Part shown: positions 15,399-21,481 of the stretch, in pieces
How positions within the stretch are numbered: the first letter of the stretch is position 1
Layout: every line of letters starts with the position of its first letter
Origin: Morganella morganii H1r
GTDB taxonomy: Bacteria; Pseudomonadota; Gammaproteobacteria; Enterobacterales; Enterobacteriaceae
NCBI RefSeq assembly: GCF_000633515.1
Contig: NZ_AYMP01000041.1
Coordinates: 1 to 41,999, forward strand
DNA: 41,999 nucleotides
Direction of reading: 5' to 3'
Position numbers and translations under genes: made by a program
The notes under the pieces: generated by a model
Seen by the model: only the letters and a program-made list of their open reading frames with translations
Told to the model about the DNA's origin: nothing
Database searches by the model: none

Positions 15399-15747
15399 GA
15401 TTAATCCCCGCCAGTAAGTTATCTGTGATAATACTCAGCTTACGATACCAGTCAGCCAATTTTTTTTCTGTCAGTAATCCGTCTTTATGTGCCGTGTTAA
15501 CCTGCTTTGCCAGCTGGTTTATGTTATTACTGGCTTTGTTAAATAAAAACAAGAGCCGGTTATACTTTTCAGAATTAGTTTTGTTATGAATATCCGGATC
15601 AAGCTGATTTATACAAAGTAATCGAAAAAACTCTGAGCGGGAAACCCCAAGAGCATCGATGGCTTTTTTAAACGGAAGATACTCTTCATCAGTTAATCGA
15701 AAAGTAACATGGTTACTTTTGTTTTTTCTATTTTTATCATCTTTCAT
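15388..15747 (-). CDS. mobC: MobC-like relaxosome accessory protein
   Basis: The 119-residue protein has an N-terminal RHH-type segment (HVTFRLTDEEYLPFKKAI) and the MobC-family C-terminal signature (LLFLFNKASNNINQLAKQVN). MobC proteins bind oriT, help open it and assist relaxase nicking. It precedes the relaxase gene, overlapping it by 11 bp, and the candidate oriT lies just upstream. The order oriT, mobC, relaxase supports the assignment. Confidence 0.88.
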   Translation of the reverse strand: MKDDKNRKNKSNHVTFRLTDEEYLPFKKAIDALGVSRSEFFRLLCINQLDPDIHNKTNSEKYNRLLFLFNKASNNINQLAKQVNTAHKDGLLTEKKLADWYRKLSIITDNLLAGINRAG

Positions 15748-15798
15748 AGGCTCGTAGAGACTCCCTGTAATGTCAATGAAAGCCGCTCTGCGGGGGTA

Positions 15799-15861
15799 TT
15801 AGGGGGGATTCCCCCTAAGCACGTCGATTGTAACATACCCGGTAGGGTTTGTGTACAATCG
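15799..15861. other. Candidate origin of transfer (oriT)
   Basis: Between mobC and the stb repeats lie two inverted repeats: TTAGGGGG/CCCCCTAA (15799-15818), and an imperfect pair starting CGATTGTAACATACCC at 15825 and ending GTACAATCG at 15861. Such hairpins next to relaxase accessory genes typically flank nic. The exact nic base cannot be read from the sequence; the following TGTCGTGCCTGT is one place to look. Confidence 0.6.
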
Positions 15862-15904
15862 CTGTCGTGCCTGTATATCTTTAACATCAGTTTTCGGCTA
15901 ATGG

Positions 15905-16010
15905 AACAAAGCATTTTCAATGCAAAAACAAAGCACTTCTAAAGCAGAAACAAAGCACAAAATACAAAAACAAAGCAAAAACAAAGCACTTTCAAAGCAA
16001 AAACAAAGCA
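15905..16010 (+). repeat. stbDR-like repeats: two sets of 9-bp direct repeats with 2-bp spacers
   Basis: Set 1: 9-mers at 15905, 15916, 15927, 15938 and 15949 (AACAAAGCA, TTCAATGCA, AACAAAGCA, TCTAAAGCA, AACAAAGCA), period 11. Set 2: 15969, 15980, 15991 and 16002 (AACAAAGCA or TTCAAAGCA), period 11. This matches the arrangement I recall for the StbA-binding repeats of R388 (two sets of five 9-bp repeats spaced by 2 bp) between oriT and stbA, with a different repeat sequence. Confidence 0.85.
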
Positions 16011-16017
16011 CTTTCAT

Positions 16018-16045
16018 TTGATTTTATCGTTTTTTTTGCTATCAT
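16018..16045 (+). promoter_or_regulatory. Probable stb operon promoter
   Basis: TTGATT (16018-16023) and TATCAT (16040-16045) with a 16-bp spacer lie directly after the repeat array and 17 bp before the stbA-like start. Binding of StbA to the repeats would occlude it, which suggests autorepression. Confidence 0.55.
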
Positions 16046-16061
16046 TTCTCAGAGGTGAAAA

Positions 16062-16574
16062 ATGAATGAACTAGATGCTTTATGTAAGGCGATATCTGAA
16101 AACCGATATAAGTCGATTCAAAAGTGTATCGACTTATACTATGATGATTTAGTTCTGGCTAAAGATCTCTATGGCTGGAGTGACATAACCCATTTTATAA
16201 ATGAAAAAACCGGCAAAGAGATAAAAGAAAGTTTTTTGCAAAACATGCTTTACAGAGCATTAAAGAAAAAAAATATTAGTAAGGTTTCAAGACCTAAAAA
16301 AATGACTTTAAGAGAAAATCAGGATACGGCAGGAAAAAAACCATCGACAACAGGTTTTGAAAAAGGTAATAATACCGACATTGATTTATCAGGATTTAAA
16401 AACTTAAACAGACTATCACTAAAGCTGATTTCAGATCACGGTTTAACTCTCAACGATTTAGAGGAAATTGGTATCAGCGGAATCGGGGATGATATGGCTG
16501 TTTACGAAAAAATAGACCGCTTTTGCGAAAAGCTAAAAGTTAAATCTAAGCGTGAAAAATACAGCAATCTTTAA
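16062..16574 (+). CDS. stbA: StbA-like plasmid stability/centromere-binding protein
   Basis: The 170-residue protein has an N-terminal helical DNA-binding-like region (residues 1-70, with DLYGWSDITHFINEKTG), a polar linker with SRPKK, and a C-terminal helical domain. Sequence alone gives weak recognition. The call rests on context: 9-bp repeats in sets immediately upstream, oriT beyond them, and an StbB-like ATPase 11 bp downstream, as in the stbABC operon of IncW R388. There StbA binds the repeats, represses the operon and positions plasmid copies on the nucleoid. AGAGGTGAAAA precedes the ATG. Confidence 0.65.
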   Translation: MNELDALCKAISENRYKSIQKCIDLYYDDLVLAKDLYGWSDITHFINEKTGKEIKESFLQNMLYRALKKKNISKVSRPKKMTLRENQDTAGKKPSTTGFEKGNNTDIDLSGFKNLNRLSLKLISDHGLTLNDLEEIGISGIGDDMAVYEKIDRFCEKLKVKSKREKYSNL

Positions 16575-16585
16575 AGGAATGATTT

Positions 16586-17299
16586 ATGAAAACAATTGTA
16601 ATCAATAACAGTGGTAACGTTGGAAAAACAACTATCTGTCAAAATCTGTTATTACCTCGCTTACCAGATTCTGAAGTTATCCGGGTTGAAACTTTGAATG
16701 ATGATGGTGAAAGCACTGGTGAGAAGTTAGGTGCAGATCAGTTTGATGAAATTTTCGAATCCATTTTAAGTAATGATAACGTTATTGTTGATGTTGGTGC
16801 ATCAAACGTTGAAATGTTCAGCCATAAACTTAAAAATGAGTTTGTTGGTTCACACTCATTTATTGATTACTTTGTCATTCCTGTTACACCGGAAGAAAAG
16901 CAGCAGCGCGATACTATCGCAACAATTATCATGCTTTTAAATTTAGGCGTAGACGATGATAAGATCAAGGTTGTTTTTAACCGTGTAAATCCAAAAAAAG
17001 ATATACAATCTCAATTTTCCACACTGATTAACAGTGATAAACTTGAATTTCTTGGCTACAAATTTGACAACCTGAACACCGGCATTAACAATGCGGGACT
17101 CTTTGAATCGCTGAAAAAAGCCGATATTGATTATTCAATTATCCGGGATATTTCTTCTGAAAAACTCGAAGAACAAATTAAGAATGAAGAAGATAAAAAG
17201 AAAAAAACCGAACTCAATATTTTGAAATTTTACAAAATGGGATTTGACTCCTATCAGTCTAATCTGCAAGATGTTTTTGTCGCGCTTGATTTACAGTAG
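16586..17299 (+). CDS. stbB: StbB-like ParA/Mrp-family ATPase
   Basis: The 237-residue protein starts MKTIVINNSGNVGKTTI, a Walker A-like P-loop (GNVGKTT) of the deviant ParA class typical of StbB, followed by VIVDVGASN (about 67) and a C-terminal charged helix. In R388 StbB promotes conjugation while StbA restrains it, and both are needed for balanced positioning and transfer. The start follows AAAGGAATG 6 bp upstream. It is 11 bp from the stbA-like stop; a hairpin terminator follows. Confidence 0.8.
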   Translation: MKTIVINNSGNVGKTTICQNLLLPRLPDSEVIRVETLNDDGESTGEKLGADQFDEIFESILSNDNVIVDVGASNVEMFSHKLKNEFVGSHSFIDYFVIPVTPEEKQQRDTIATIIMLLNLGVDDDKIKVVFNRVNPKKDIQSQFSTLINSDKLEFLGYKFDNLNTGINNAGLFESLKKADIDYSIIRDISSEKLEEQIKNEEDKKKKTELNILKFYKMGFDSYQSNLQDVFVALDLQ

Positions 17300-17302
17300 C
17301 AG

Positions 17303-17326
17303 AAAAGGGCGCATTTGCGCCCTTTT
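17303..17326 (+). terminator. Hairpin terminator between stbB- and stbC-like genes
   Basis: Perfect stem AAAAGGGCGC / GCGCCCTTTT with a four-base loop (ATTT). It has only a short T tail outside the stem, so it may act as a partial terminator that lowers stbC expression. Confidence 0.75.
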
Positions 17327-17343
17327 GATAAAAGGATTAATCA

Positions 17344-17922
17344 ATGTCTGAAAATGAAAAAAAAGAAACTCCGTTATCTGGGTTGGATACGGCGAAAGCA
17401 CTGGAAGCATTACAGGATAACCCTGAACTTCGGGCTTACTTCATGAATAGCCTTTTAGAGAAAGGTTATGATCTTGAAAAATTACTTGAATCAATCATTG
17501 CTAATCTTCCCGATACAGTGAATACCGCTGTAATATCACAAATCCAAAAATCGGCGGAGGAACTCAGTAAAAATCTGACTGCCATTAATGATTCTATTGG
17601 TGATCTGCCTCAGAATCTTGATCAGCAAGTTGCACTTTTCAGGGATGTACTGACCGAAACCCGCGAACAGGTAAATCAGGAAGTTAATAACCTGCAAACA
17701 AAAGTGGAAACTATTAATGCAATGGGGCTAAATATCTTTGCTCAGACTATGCGCGATAACGTTCTTGTGTTTGAAAAAGAACTTCGTCAGGCAAAAGATA
17801 ATGTTTTTACAGAGGGAGTAGAGGTTGTTAAAGATACCAACAGACAAACAGCATGGCTCATAATCGGGGCAACCTTGGTTATTAATGCCTGCGGTATTGC
17901 TGCCTCTTTTTTTCTGCGTTAA
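17344..17922 (+). CDS. stbC: StbC-like coiled-coil membrane-anchored protein
   Basis: The 192-residue protein has a soluble N-terminus, a long central coiled-coil region (about 60-160, many Gln/Glu/Asn heptads) and one C-terminal transmembrane helix (WLIIGATLVINACGIAASFF). This topology and its third position fit StbC of the R388-type operon, whose function is unclear. AAAAGGATTAATCA precedes the ATG. A terminator follows within 4 bp. Confidence 0.65.
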   Translation: MSENEKKETPLSGLDTAKALEALQDNPELRAYFMNSLLEKGYDLEKLLESIIANLPDTVNTAVISQIQKSAEELSKNLTAINDSIGDLPQNLDQQVALFRDVLTETREQVNQEVNNLQTKVETINAMGLNIFAQTMRDNVLVFEKELRQAKDNVFTEGVEVVKDTNRQTAWLIIGATLVINACGIAASFFLR

Positions 17923-17925
17923 AAC

Positions 17926-17947
17926 AGCCGGGGCAGCCCGGCTTTTT
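17926..17947 (+). terminator. Rho-independent terminator after stbC
   Basis: Stem AGCCGGG / CCCGGCT with loop GCAG followed by TTTTT, directly after the stbC-like stop. Confidence 0.9.
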
Positions 17948-18220
17948 CTTCTGTTTTCATCCCTCCAGCCCCTCAAAAACATCACCAGAAAAATGAGCAA
18001 GTATTAATCAAAAAGTGCAAAGTTTTGCGTAAAACCAGTGAAATTCAGACTCTTTTCTCTAATTTTGCGAAATTGTGGTTTCGGCTGCGTGTCGCTGTTG
18101 TATAATGCTTGCGGGTGCTTGATCCGGACTGGTTCAAGCCTTTTGTGAGAGCCAGAAAGAAGAAAGCCCCGTTAGTTGTTTTTATCTTCAACCAACGAGG
18201 CAACATCCTTCACATAAGCA

Positions 18221-18379
18221 ATGAAGATTTTGCCTCCTAATCAATTAGGAGTCAAGGAGAATGACCAGATATGCCCTGATAGGGCTGATTGCCGTCTGCG
18301 TGACGGTGCTGTGTTTCTCAGTGGTGATGCGGGACAGGCTCTGTTCTGTCAGTGTCAGCAGCGGGAATACAGTAGTTAA
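18221..18379 (+). CDS. mok-like reading frame overlapping hok copy 1
   Basis: An ATG at 18221 opens a 52-codon frame that overlaps the whole front part of hok in another frame. In hok/sok systems translation of mok is required for hok translation, and the antisense RNA acts at mok. The start has only a weak ribosome-binding site, and an in-frame TAA lies two codons before it. Confidence 0.55.
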   Translation: MKILPPNQLGVKENDQICPDRADCRLRDGAVFLSGDAGQALFCQCQQREYSS

Positions 18380-18407
18380 GGCAAGCCTTTCTTACGAAGA
18401 AAGGTGA
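18261..18407 (+). CDS. Hok/PndA-family membrane toxin, copy 1
   Basis: A 48-residue toxin: MTRYALIGLIAVCVTVLCFS forms the membrane helix (with Cys13 and Cys18), followed by RDRLC (Cys28) and the family's GNT-V-A-L-YE pattern. CAAGGAGA precedes the ATG. Members collapse the membrane potential of plasmid-free daughters when the unstable antisense RNA decays. Two copies differing at one residue (Ser34 versus Asn34) occur 1.05 kb apart. Confidence 0.92.
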   Translation: MTRYALIGLIAVCVTVLCFSVVMRDRLCSVSVSSGNTVVKASLSYEER

Positions 18408-18411
18408 TGCC

Positions 18412-18437
18412 AGCGGGGGAGCAATCCCCCGCTTTTT
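18412..18437 (+). terminator. 3' hairpin of hok copy 1 mRNA
   Basis: Stem AGCGGGGGA / TCCCCCGCT, loop GCAA, followed by TTTTT, 4 bp after the hok stop. The mRNA may read through to the fold-back element at about 18470. Confidence 0.85.
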
Positions 18438-18504
18438 CTCCTGGTTGCTTAGACAGGTATCGGGCACCCTTTTTCCTTTGTGATGCAACGTTTTCAGCTA
18501 CGTT

Positions 18505-18532
18505 AAAAAACCGGGGCGGACCCGGTTTTTTT
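18505..18532. terminator. Bidirectional terminator between hok 1 and the 44-aa gene
   Basis: AAAAAA, stem CCGGG / CCCGG, then TTTTTTT: an A tract on one side and a T tract on the other, so it can end transcription from both converging units. Confidence 0.85.
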
Positions 18533-18537
18533 CCATT

Positions 18538-18672
18538 CTAATTATCTAAATTGGCCTGTTCCTTCCTGATTTGTTGAAAAAATAAAGGTAGCTCACTAAA
18601 CGTCATGATAGGGAATGTTCCGCGCTTGTTCTTGGCAAAATCTTTAGCCGCTGCTATCATCTTTTCTGACAT
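18538..18672 (-). CDS. Small hypothetical protein, 44 aa
   Basis: ATG at 18672 with ACGGAGATTTGCT upstream, ending at TAG just before a terminator. The product is helical and basic at its N-terminus (MSEKMIAAAKDFAKNKRG), with an amphipathic second half. It is too short for most ORF cut-offs. The good ribosome-binding site and terminator support it; function unknown. Confidence 0.6.
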   Translation of the reverse strand: MSEKMIAAAKDFAKNKRGTFPIMTFSELPLFFQQIRKEQANLDN

Positions 18673-18733
18673 AGCAAATCTCCGTTATGGTTTCTTGTCA
18701 GATATCAGGGGGGGCAACCCCTGATATCATTTC

Positions 18734-18970
18734 TTAAATTACGGAACAAATATGATTGCTCCGCACTCTGCGAATAAATTCTATTGCCTCTTTTTCCTCT
18801 ATTGAATTTTTTTGAAATGATGTTTTTGTAACGTTCGCATCACTATCAAACTCAATTACCTGATCAATAGCTCCGGTTTTTTGAATGTGATAAGTATAAA
18901 AACCGTTATATTCGAAAATAGCTGTAATTGAATAGTCAGATTCATCTTTTTTTAAATCGCAAAATCTCAT
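18734..18970 (-). CDS. Hypothetical protein, 78 aa, with shared leader A
   Basis: I chose ATG 18970, because CAGAGGTAAAA lies just before it and the start then sits at the same distance from the leader hairpin as in the two other genes with this leader. The protein is small and soluble, starts MRFCDLKKDESDYS, and has no motif I recognise. Its promoter-operator-leader cassette is shared with the J-domain gene and the 103-aa gene, so it belongs to the same regulon. Confidence 0.7.
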   Translation of the reverse strand: MRFCDLKKDESDYSITAIFEYNGFYTYHIQKTGAIDQVIEFDSDANVTKTSFQKNSIEEKEAIEFIRRVRSNHICSVI

Positions 18971-19058
18971 TTTTACCTCTGCCCGTATGGGCTTCTGTTT
19001 ACCCGAAGTTCTCTCCATCCAACATAAACATGTTACGACTTTTTAGTCGTATTCGCAA
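18971..19058 (-). promoter_or_regulatory. Shared promoter-operator-leader cassette, copy A
   Basis: Read on the minus strand: TTGCGA (-35, 19058-19053), a 17-bp spacer containing the palindrome ACGACT-N4-AGTCGT, TAACAT (-10, 19035-19030), then an untranslated leader ending in the hairpin GCCC-ATAC-GGGC and a ribosome-binding site. Copies B and C have the same layout. Confidence 0.8.
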
Positions 19059-19228
19059 CTTATATTTTATCCCTTTGAGATTTTTCTGATGACACTTACA
19101 AATCAGGACATGACTTTTTATTAGCGGTGCAACAAAATTGATATCAGGCATGATATAGTTATCACGGGTGCTTGATCCTGACTGGTTCAAGCATTTTGTG
19201 AGAACCAGAAAGAAGAAAGCCCCGTTAG

Positions 19229-19429
19229 TTGTTTATATTCAACCAACGAGGCCAGACTCTTAACTCGACAATTAAGATTCTGCCTCCTTACAATTTAGGA
19301 GTCAAGGAGAATGACCAGATATGCCCTGATAGGGCTGATTGCCGTCTGTGTGACGGTGCTGTGTTTCTCAGTGGTGATGCGGGACAGGCTCTGTTCTGTC
19401 AGCGTCAGCAACGGGAATACAGTAGTTAA
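19229..19429 (+). CDS. mok-like reading frame overlapping hok copy 2
   Basis: The frame homologous to mok 1 has ATT where copy 1 has ATG, but is open further upstream to a TTG at 19229, giving 66 codons that overlap hok 2. Translation from the TTG would still couple to hok, or mok 2 may be impaired. Confidence 0.45.
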   Translation: MFIFNQRGQTLNSTIKILPPYNLGVKENDQICPDRADCRLCDGAVFLSGDAGQALFCQRQQREYSS

Positions 19430-19457
19430 GGCAAGCCTTTCTTACGAAGAAAGGTGA
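19311..19457 (+). CDS. Hok/PndA-family membrane toxin, copy 2
   Basis: The 48 residues are identical to copy 1 except Asn34 for Ser34. It has the same ribosome-binding site (CAAGGAGA) and 3' hairpin (CAGCGGGGGA / TCCCCCGCT). Conservation of the toxin with divergence of the leader suggests both copies remain under selection, or a recent duplication. Confidence 0.92.
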   Translation: MTRYALIGLIAVCVTVLCFSVVMRDRLCSVSVSNGNTVVKASLSYEER

Positions 19458-19537
19458 TGCCAGCGGGGGAGCAATCCCCCGCTTTTTCTCCGAATTGCTG
19501 AGACCAGGTATTAAGCACCCATTCTCCTTCTGTAGCA

Positions 19538-19669
19538 TAAAGTTATCCACCGCTTTAAAAATTTGCAGGCACGCCTGCGCTACGCTAACGGCTACCCGTA
19601 CGCTACAGATTACCGCACTTTTAAGGGTGCGGTAATCCTGCTCAAATTTTTAAAACCGTGGATAACTTA
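19538..19669. repeat. 130-bp cruciform element with inverted DnaA-box-like ends
   Basis: The outer arms (from AAGTTATCCACCGC at 19540 and to CCGTGGATAACTT at 19667) are an imperfect 28-bp inverted repeat containing TTATCCACC (19543-19551) and its inverse CGTGGATAA (19657-19665). Inside are two hairpins: GCAGGC/GCCTGC (19565-19578) and ATTACCGCAC/GTGCGGTAAT (19609-19636). It is non-coding. A single-strand initiation site, a secondary origin or a structured RNA are all possible; it sits in the likely leading region. Confidence 0.7.
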
Positions 19670-19690
19670 ACTAAAATTTAGTATTACCTA

Positions 19691-19915
19691 CTATTTAATG
19701 AGTTTTACCCCGGGATATTCAGGATGTTCTCCTGCTAATAGCAATAAAAACTCAAATTCAACCTTTGATAAATTTTGGCTATTCTGTGTGTTAACTTCTT
19801 CTTTTTTCTGCCAGCCCCTTAACCCTATCCCGTAGATTTCCGCACACTGCTTTTGTGTATAGCCAGCTTTTAAGCGTAATGCTTTAATGTTTTCAGGGGT
19901 ATTAGCCATTTCCAT
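19691..19915 (-). CDS. XRE-like HTH transcriptional regulator, 74 aa
   Basis: ATG 19915 follows GAGGATAAATCAG and overlaps the end of the upstream gene by 14 bp. Residues of about 8-36 (NIKALRLKAGYTQKQCAEIY and GLRGWQKKEE) form a Cro/CI-type helix-turn-helix; the rest is a short leucine-rich tail. It is one candidate for the repressor of the shared ACGACC operators, though nothing in the sequence ties them together. Confidence 0.75.
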   Translation of the reverse strand: MEMANTPENIKALRLKAGYTQKQCAEIYGIGLRGWQKKEEVNTQNSQNLSKVEFEFLLLLAGEHPEYPGVKLIK

Positions 19916-20165
19916 CTGATTTATCCTCAATATCAATCATCAACTGTATCACTATATTTTGATCCTCCGGCCTTAATCCATCCCGGATAAAAAATTCAGG
20001 GGATAAGTCCCCAGCAGAAAAAAAAATATCGCAAACTGTTAGTTTTGTGGTTTTTGCCCCGTCTTTTAACAATGCCTTATTCCGTGTTTTTATTTTTTTT
20101 ACCAGGTGATATTTATCTCCTGATATCTCCATATAATAGCTAACATCACCTTTATTTTTACGCAT
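19902..20165 (-). CDS. Hypothetical protein, 87 aa, preceded by a G10 tract
   Basis: ATG 20165 follows a run of ten G residues immediately upstream (on the coding strand). An in-frame GTG (20183) before the tract would add six residues, including a Gly run. The protein is basic at the N-terminus, soluble, and not recognised. It is coupled to the gene upstream (the TGA stop 5 bp before the G tract) and to the XRE gene downstream. Confidence 0.6.
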   Translation of the reverse strand: MRKNKGDVSYYMEISGDKYHLVKKIKTRNKALLKDGAKTTKLTVCDIFFSAGDLSPEFFIRDGLRPEDQNIVIQLMIDIEDKSDGNG

Positions 20166-20175
20166 CCCCCCCCCC
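20166..20175 (-). repeat. Homopolymeric G10 tract at a translation start
   Basis: Ten C on the plus strand, directly abutting the ATG of the 87-aa gene. If translation starts at the GTG before the tract, slippage would shift the frame; if at the ATG, it would change the Shine-Dalgarno geometry. Confidence 0.8.
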
Positions 20176-20179
20176 ACTA

Positions 20180-20722
20180 TCACAGTGAATTAATCAGACC
20201 CGACAATCTAATTAGCTGATCAACACTCAATCCCCGCACCGTCAACCCGTAACCATCAAAATGCTCACTAATACAACCATGCAACCCATTATCAGACTTA
20301 AAGCCCGTAAAGGCGTTGTAGTGGCTTTCCAGCTTTACCAGGCGGGACAGCATCCCCTTGATGATTTTATCCTGATATAGTGCGTCCTGTTCCCTTTTTT
20401 CAGCAATACACACTTTCTCCAACTCCGCAGGGGCATCCGGTAAAATCTTTCGTTCAATTGCCTGTGCGATAGCATTCGTATTTCGTGATAGCGACAGCGA
20501 ACAGGTAAAATACTGACCCCGGTAAAGTCGGGAATCAACAAAACCACACAATTTAAGCCTGCCTTTTTCGGGTCTGGCAGTAATAATGAATCCCTTCAGT
20601 TCGGGCGAACTCAATTTGATGCGATATTGGCAATCGTCAAGCAAATTAACGCGCCAGCCGTTACCTAGTAACCGGCACACAATATCAAATGTGATCCGGT
20701 TTTGTTCAAAAAAAGAGGACAT
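20180..20722 (-). CDS. Hypothetical plasmid protein, 180 aa
   Basis: A soluble, mixed-charge protein starting MSSFFEQNRITFDIVCRLLG, with a beta-rich middle and helical second half. It has no domain I can name and no signal peptide. Its upstream region carries the TTTAC-type operator found at par, so it is probably in the par regulator's regulon. It is the first gene of a three-gene overlapping operon ending with the XRE regulator. Confidence 0.7.
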   Translation of the reverse strand: MSSFFEQNRITFDIVCRLLGNGWRVNLLDDCQYRIKLSSPELKGFIITARPEKGRLKLCGFVDSRLYRGQYFTCSLSLSRNTNAIAQAIERKILPDAPAELEKVCIAEKREQDALYQDKIIKGMLSRLVKLESHYNAFTGFKSDNGLHGCISEHFDGYGLTVRGLSVDQLIRLSGLINSL

Positions 20723-20796
20723 ATAGATACCTAAGCGTAATACAGAGTAATAAAAGTAGCATTACGATGTAAATAAAAGATATGCACACCGAATAC

Positions 20797-20818
20797 ACAT
20801 TGTAAATACATCGTAAAT
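20797..20818. promoter_or_regulatory. TTTAC-type operator upstream of the 180-aa gene
   Basis: Contains TGTAAATACATCGTAAAT, nearly identical to 22179-22200 and matching the par sites. A further GATGTAAAT lies at about 20766. Located 75-95 bp before the start of the 180-aa gene on the minus strand, in its promoter. Confidence 0.65.
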
Positions 20819-20827
20819 CTTAGATTA

Positions 20828-20852
20828 ACGGGGGCATTGCCCCCGTTTTTTC
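20828..20852. terminator. Terminator hairpin after the J-domain gene
   Basis: Stem AACGGGGGC / GCCCCCGTT with a two-base loop (AT). The T run is on the plus strand; on the minus strand, where the gene ends, the tail is only TTAATCT, so termination there may be moderate. Confidence 0.7.
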
Positions 20853-21369
20853 ATACTCTATTTTCAACTCTCTGAAAACCGCGAGCTTTTATATTACCGC
20901 TATACCCGTGTTTTTCCTTGATTTCGTCTATTGTGTACTCTTTGTTTTTCTTATGTGCTTTGTATTCATCAGGACGGTAAAACCACATTTTCTTAACAGG
21001 TGCCCATTTACACCCCAGCGTTTTCAATGCCTCTTTATGTGTTTTTGTTTCTCCCTCAATCCATATCCAGTTACCGGCGACAAAAAAAGTGATCCCGTCA
21101 AGTGCGCTAAGGCTGTTTAATACAGATTCTAATGCCTCACCATAGTGATAATGTTCAGTTTCATCTGTACTTTGATATTGGTTAATCTTATCCAGATTAG
21201 CCATCAGAAAATCAAACGCTGCATTAACAGCTTTCATCAGTTCTGCGCCCAGAGGATTACGGTCCGGGTGATATTTTAAAGCTGCCTGTTTATAAGCTCT
21301 TTTTATGTCTTTCTCTGTCAGCTCACCAGATAATCCAAATACATTTAACGCCTGCTGTAATTTACTCAT
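20851..21369 (-). CDS. J-domain (DnaJ-like) plasmid protein
   Basis: The 172-residue protein has an N-terminal J domain (about 5-60) with the HPD tripeptide at 34-36 (LKYHPDRNP), which stimulates Hsp70 ATPases. Its C-terminal region (about 95-170) has WIEGETKTHKEALKTLGCKW, a segment shared by small plasmid and phage J proteins. I chose ATG 21369 because GCAGGAGCATGAA precedes it. It could recruit DnaK to plasmid replication or transfer proteins (inference). Transcribed from leader cassette B. Confidence 0.88.
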   Translation of the reverse strand: MSKLQQALNVFGLSGELTEKDIKRAYKQAALKYHPDRNPLGAELMKAVNAAFDFLMANLDKINQYQSTDETEHYHYGEALESVLNSLSALDGITFFVAGNWIWIEGETKTHKEALKTLGCKWAPVKKMWFYRPDEYKAHKKNKEYTIDEIKEKHGYSGNIKARGFQRVENRV

Positions 21370-21456
21370 TTCATGCTCCTGCCCGTTTGGGCTTTTGGTT
21401 GCAGAGTTTTCCCACCTCGATATAAACATATTACGACCTTATGGTCGTATTGTCAA
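21370..21456 (-). promoter_or_regulatory. Shared promoter-operator-leader cassette, copy B
   Basis: On the minus strand: consensus TTGACA (21456-21451), 17-bp spacer containing ACGACC-N4-GGTCGT, TAATAT (21433-21428), leader with hairpin GCCC-AAAC-GGGC, then AGGAGCATGAA before the ATG. The clearest of the three copies. Confidence 0.85.
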
Positions 21457-21481
21457 TGCAATACTTTCTCTTTTGATAAAA

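Larger units (their letters stand above)
18101..18470 (+). other. hok/mok mRNA, copy 1 (type I toxin-antitoxin cassette)
   Basis: A TATAAT at 18101 precedes a transcript likely starting at about 18113. The 5' GGGTGC (18113-18118) is complementary to GCACCC at 18464-18469 near the 3' end, matching the fold-back-inhibition pairing of hok-family mRNAs. The region holds mok-like and hok frames and a 3' hairpin. The antisense Sok-type RNA should be encoded opposite about 18150-18225; its promoter was not identified with confidence. The cassette is repeated at 19166-19520. Confidence 0.8.
19166..19520 (+). other. hok/mok mRNA, copy 2
   Basis: Near-duplicate of the 18113-18470 cassette. A TATAGT-like -10 lies just before it. 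The 5' GGGTGCTT (19166-19173) is perfectly complementary to AAGCACCC (19513-19520), the fold-back-inhibition pair, which is 2 bp longer than in copy 1. The segment before hok differs from copy 1 by small insertions and deletions, so the two antisense RNAs may not cross-react fully. Confidence 0.8.

Noticed and set aside
15709-15942. 77-codon plus-strand ORF across the oriT region
   Set aside because: It runs through the oriT hairpins and the first stb repeats, starts antisense to mobC, and lacks a Shine-Dalgarno sequence.
15905-16010. CRISPR array
   Set aside because: Repeats are 9 bp with 2-bp spacers, no unique spacers and no cas genes; they fit StbA-type binding sites.
15905-16010. Reading the AACAAAGCA repeats as replication iterons
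   Set aside because: They sit beside oriT and stbA rather than rep; a separate iteron array with DnaA box precedes the TrfA-like gene.
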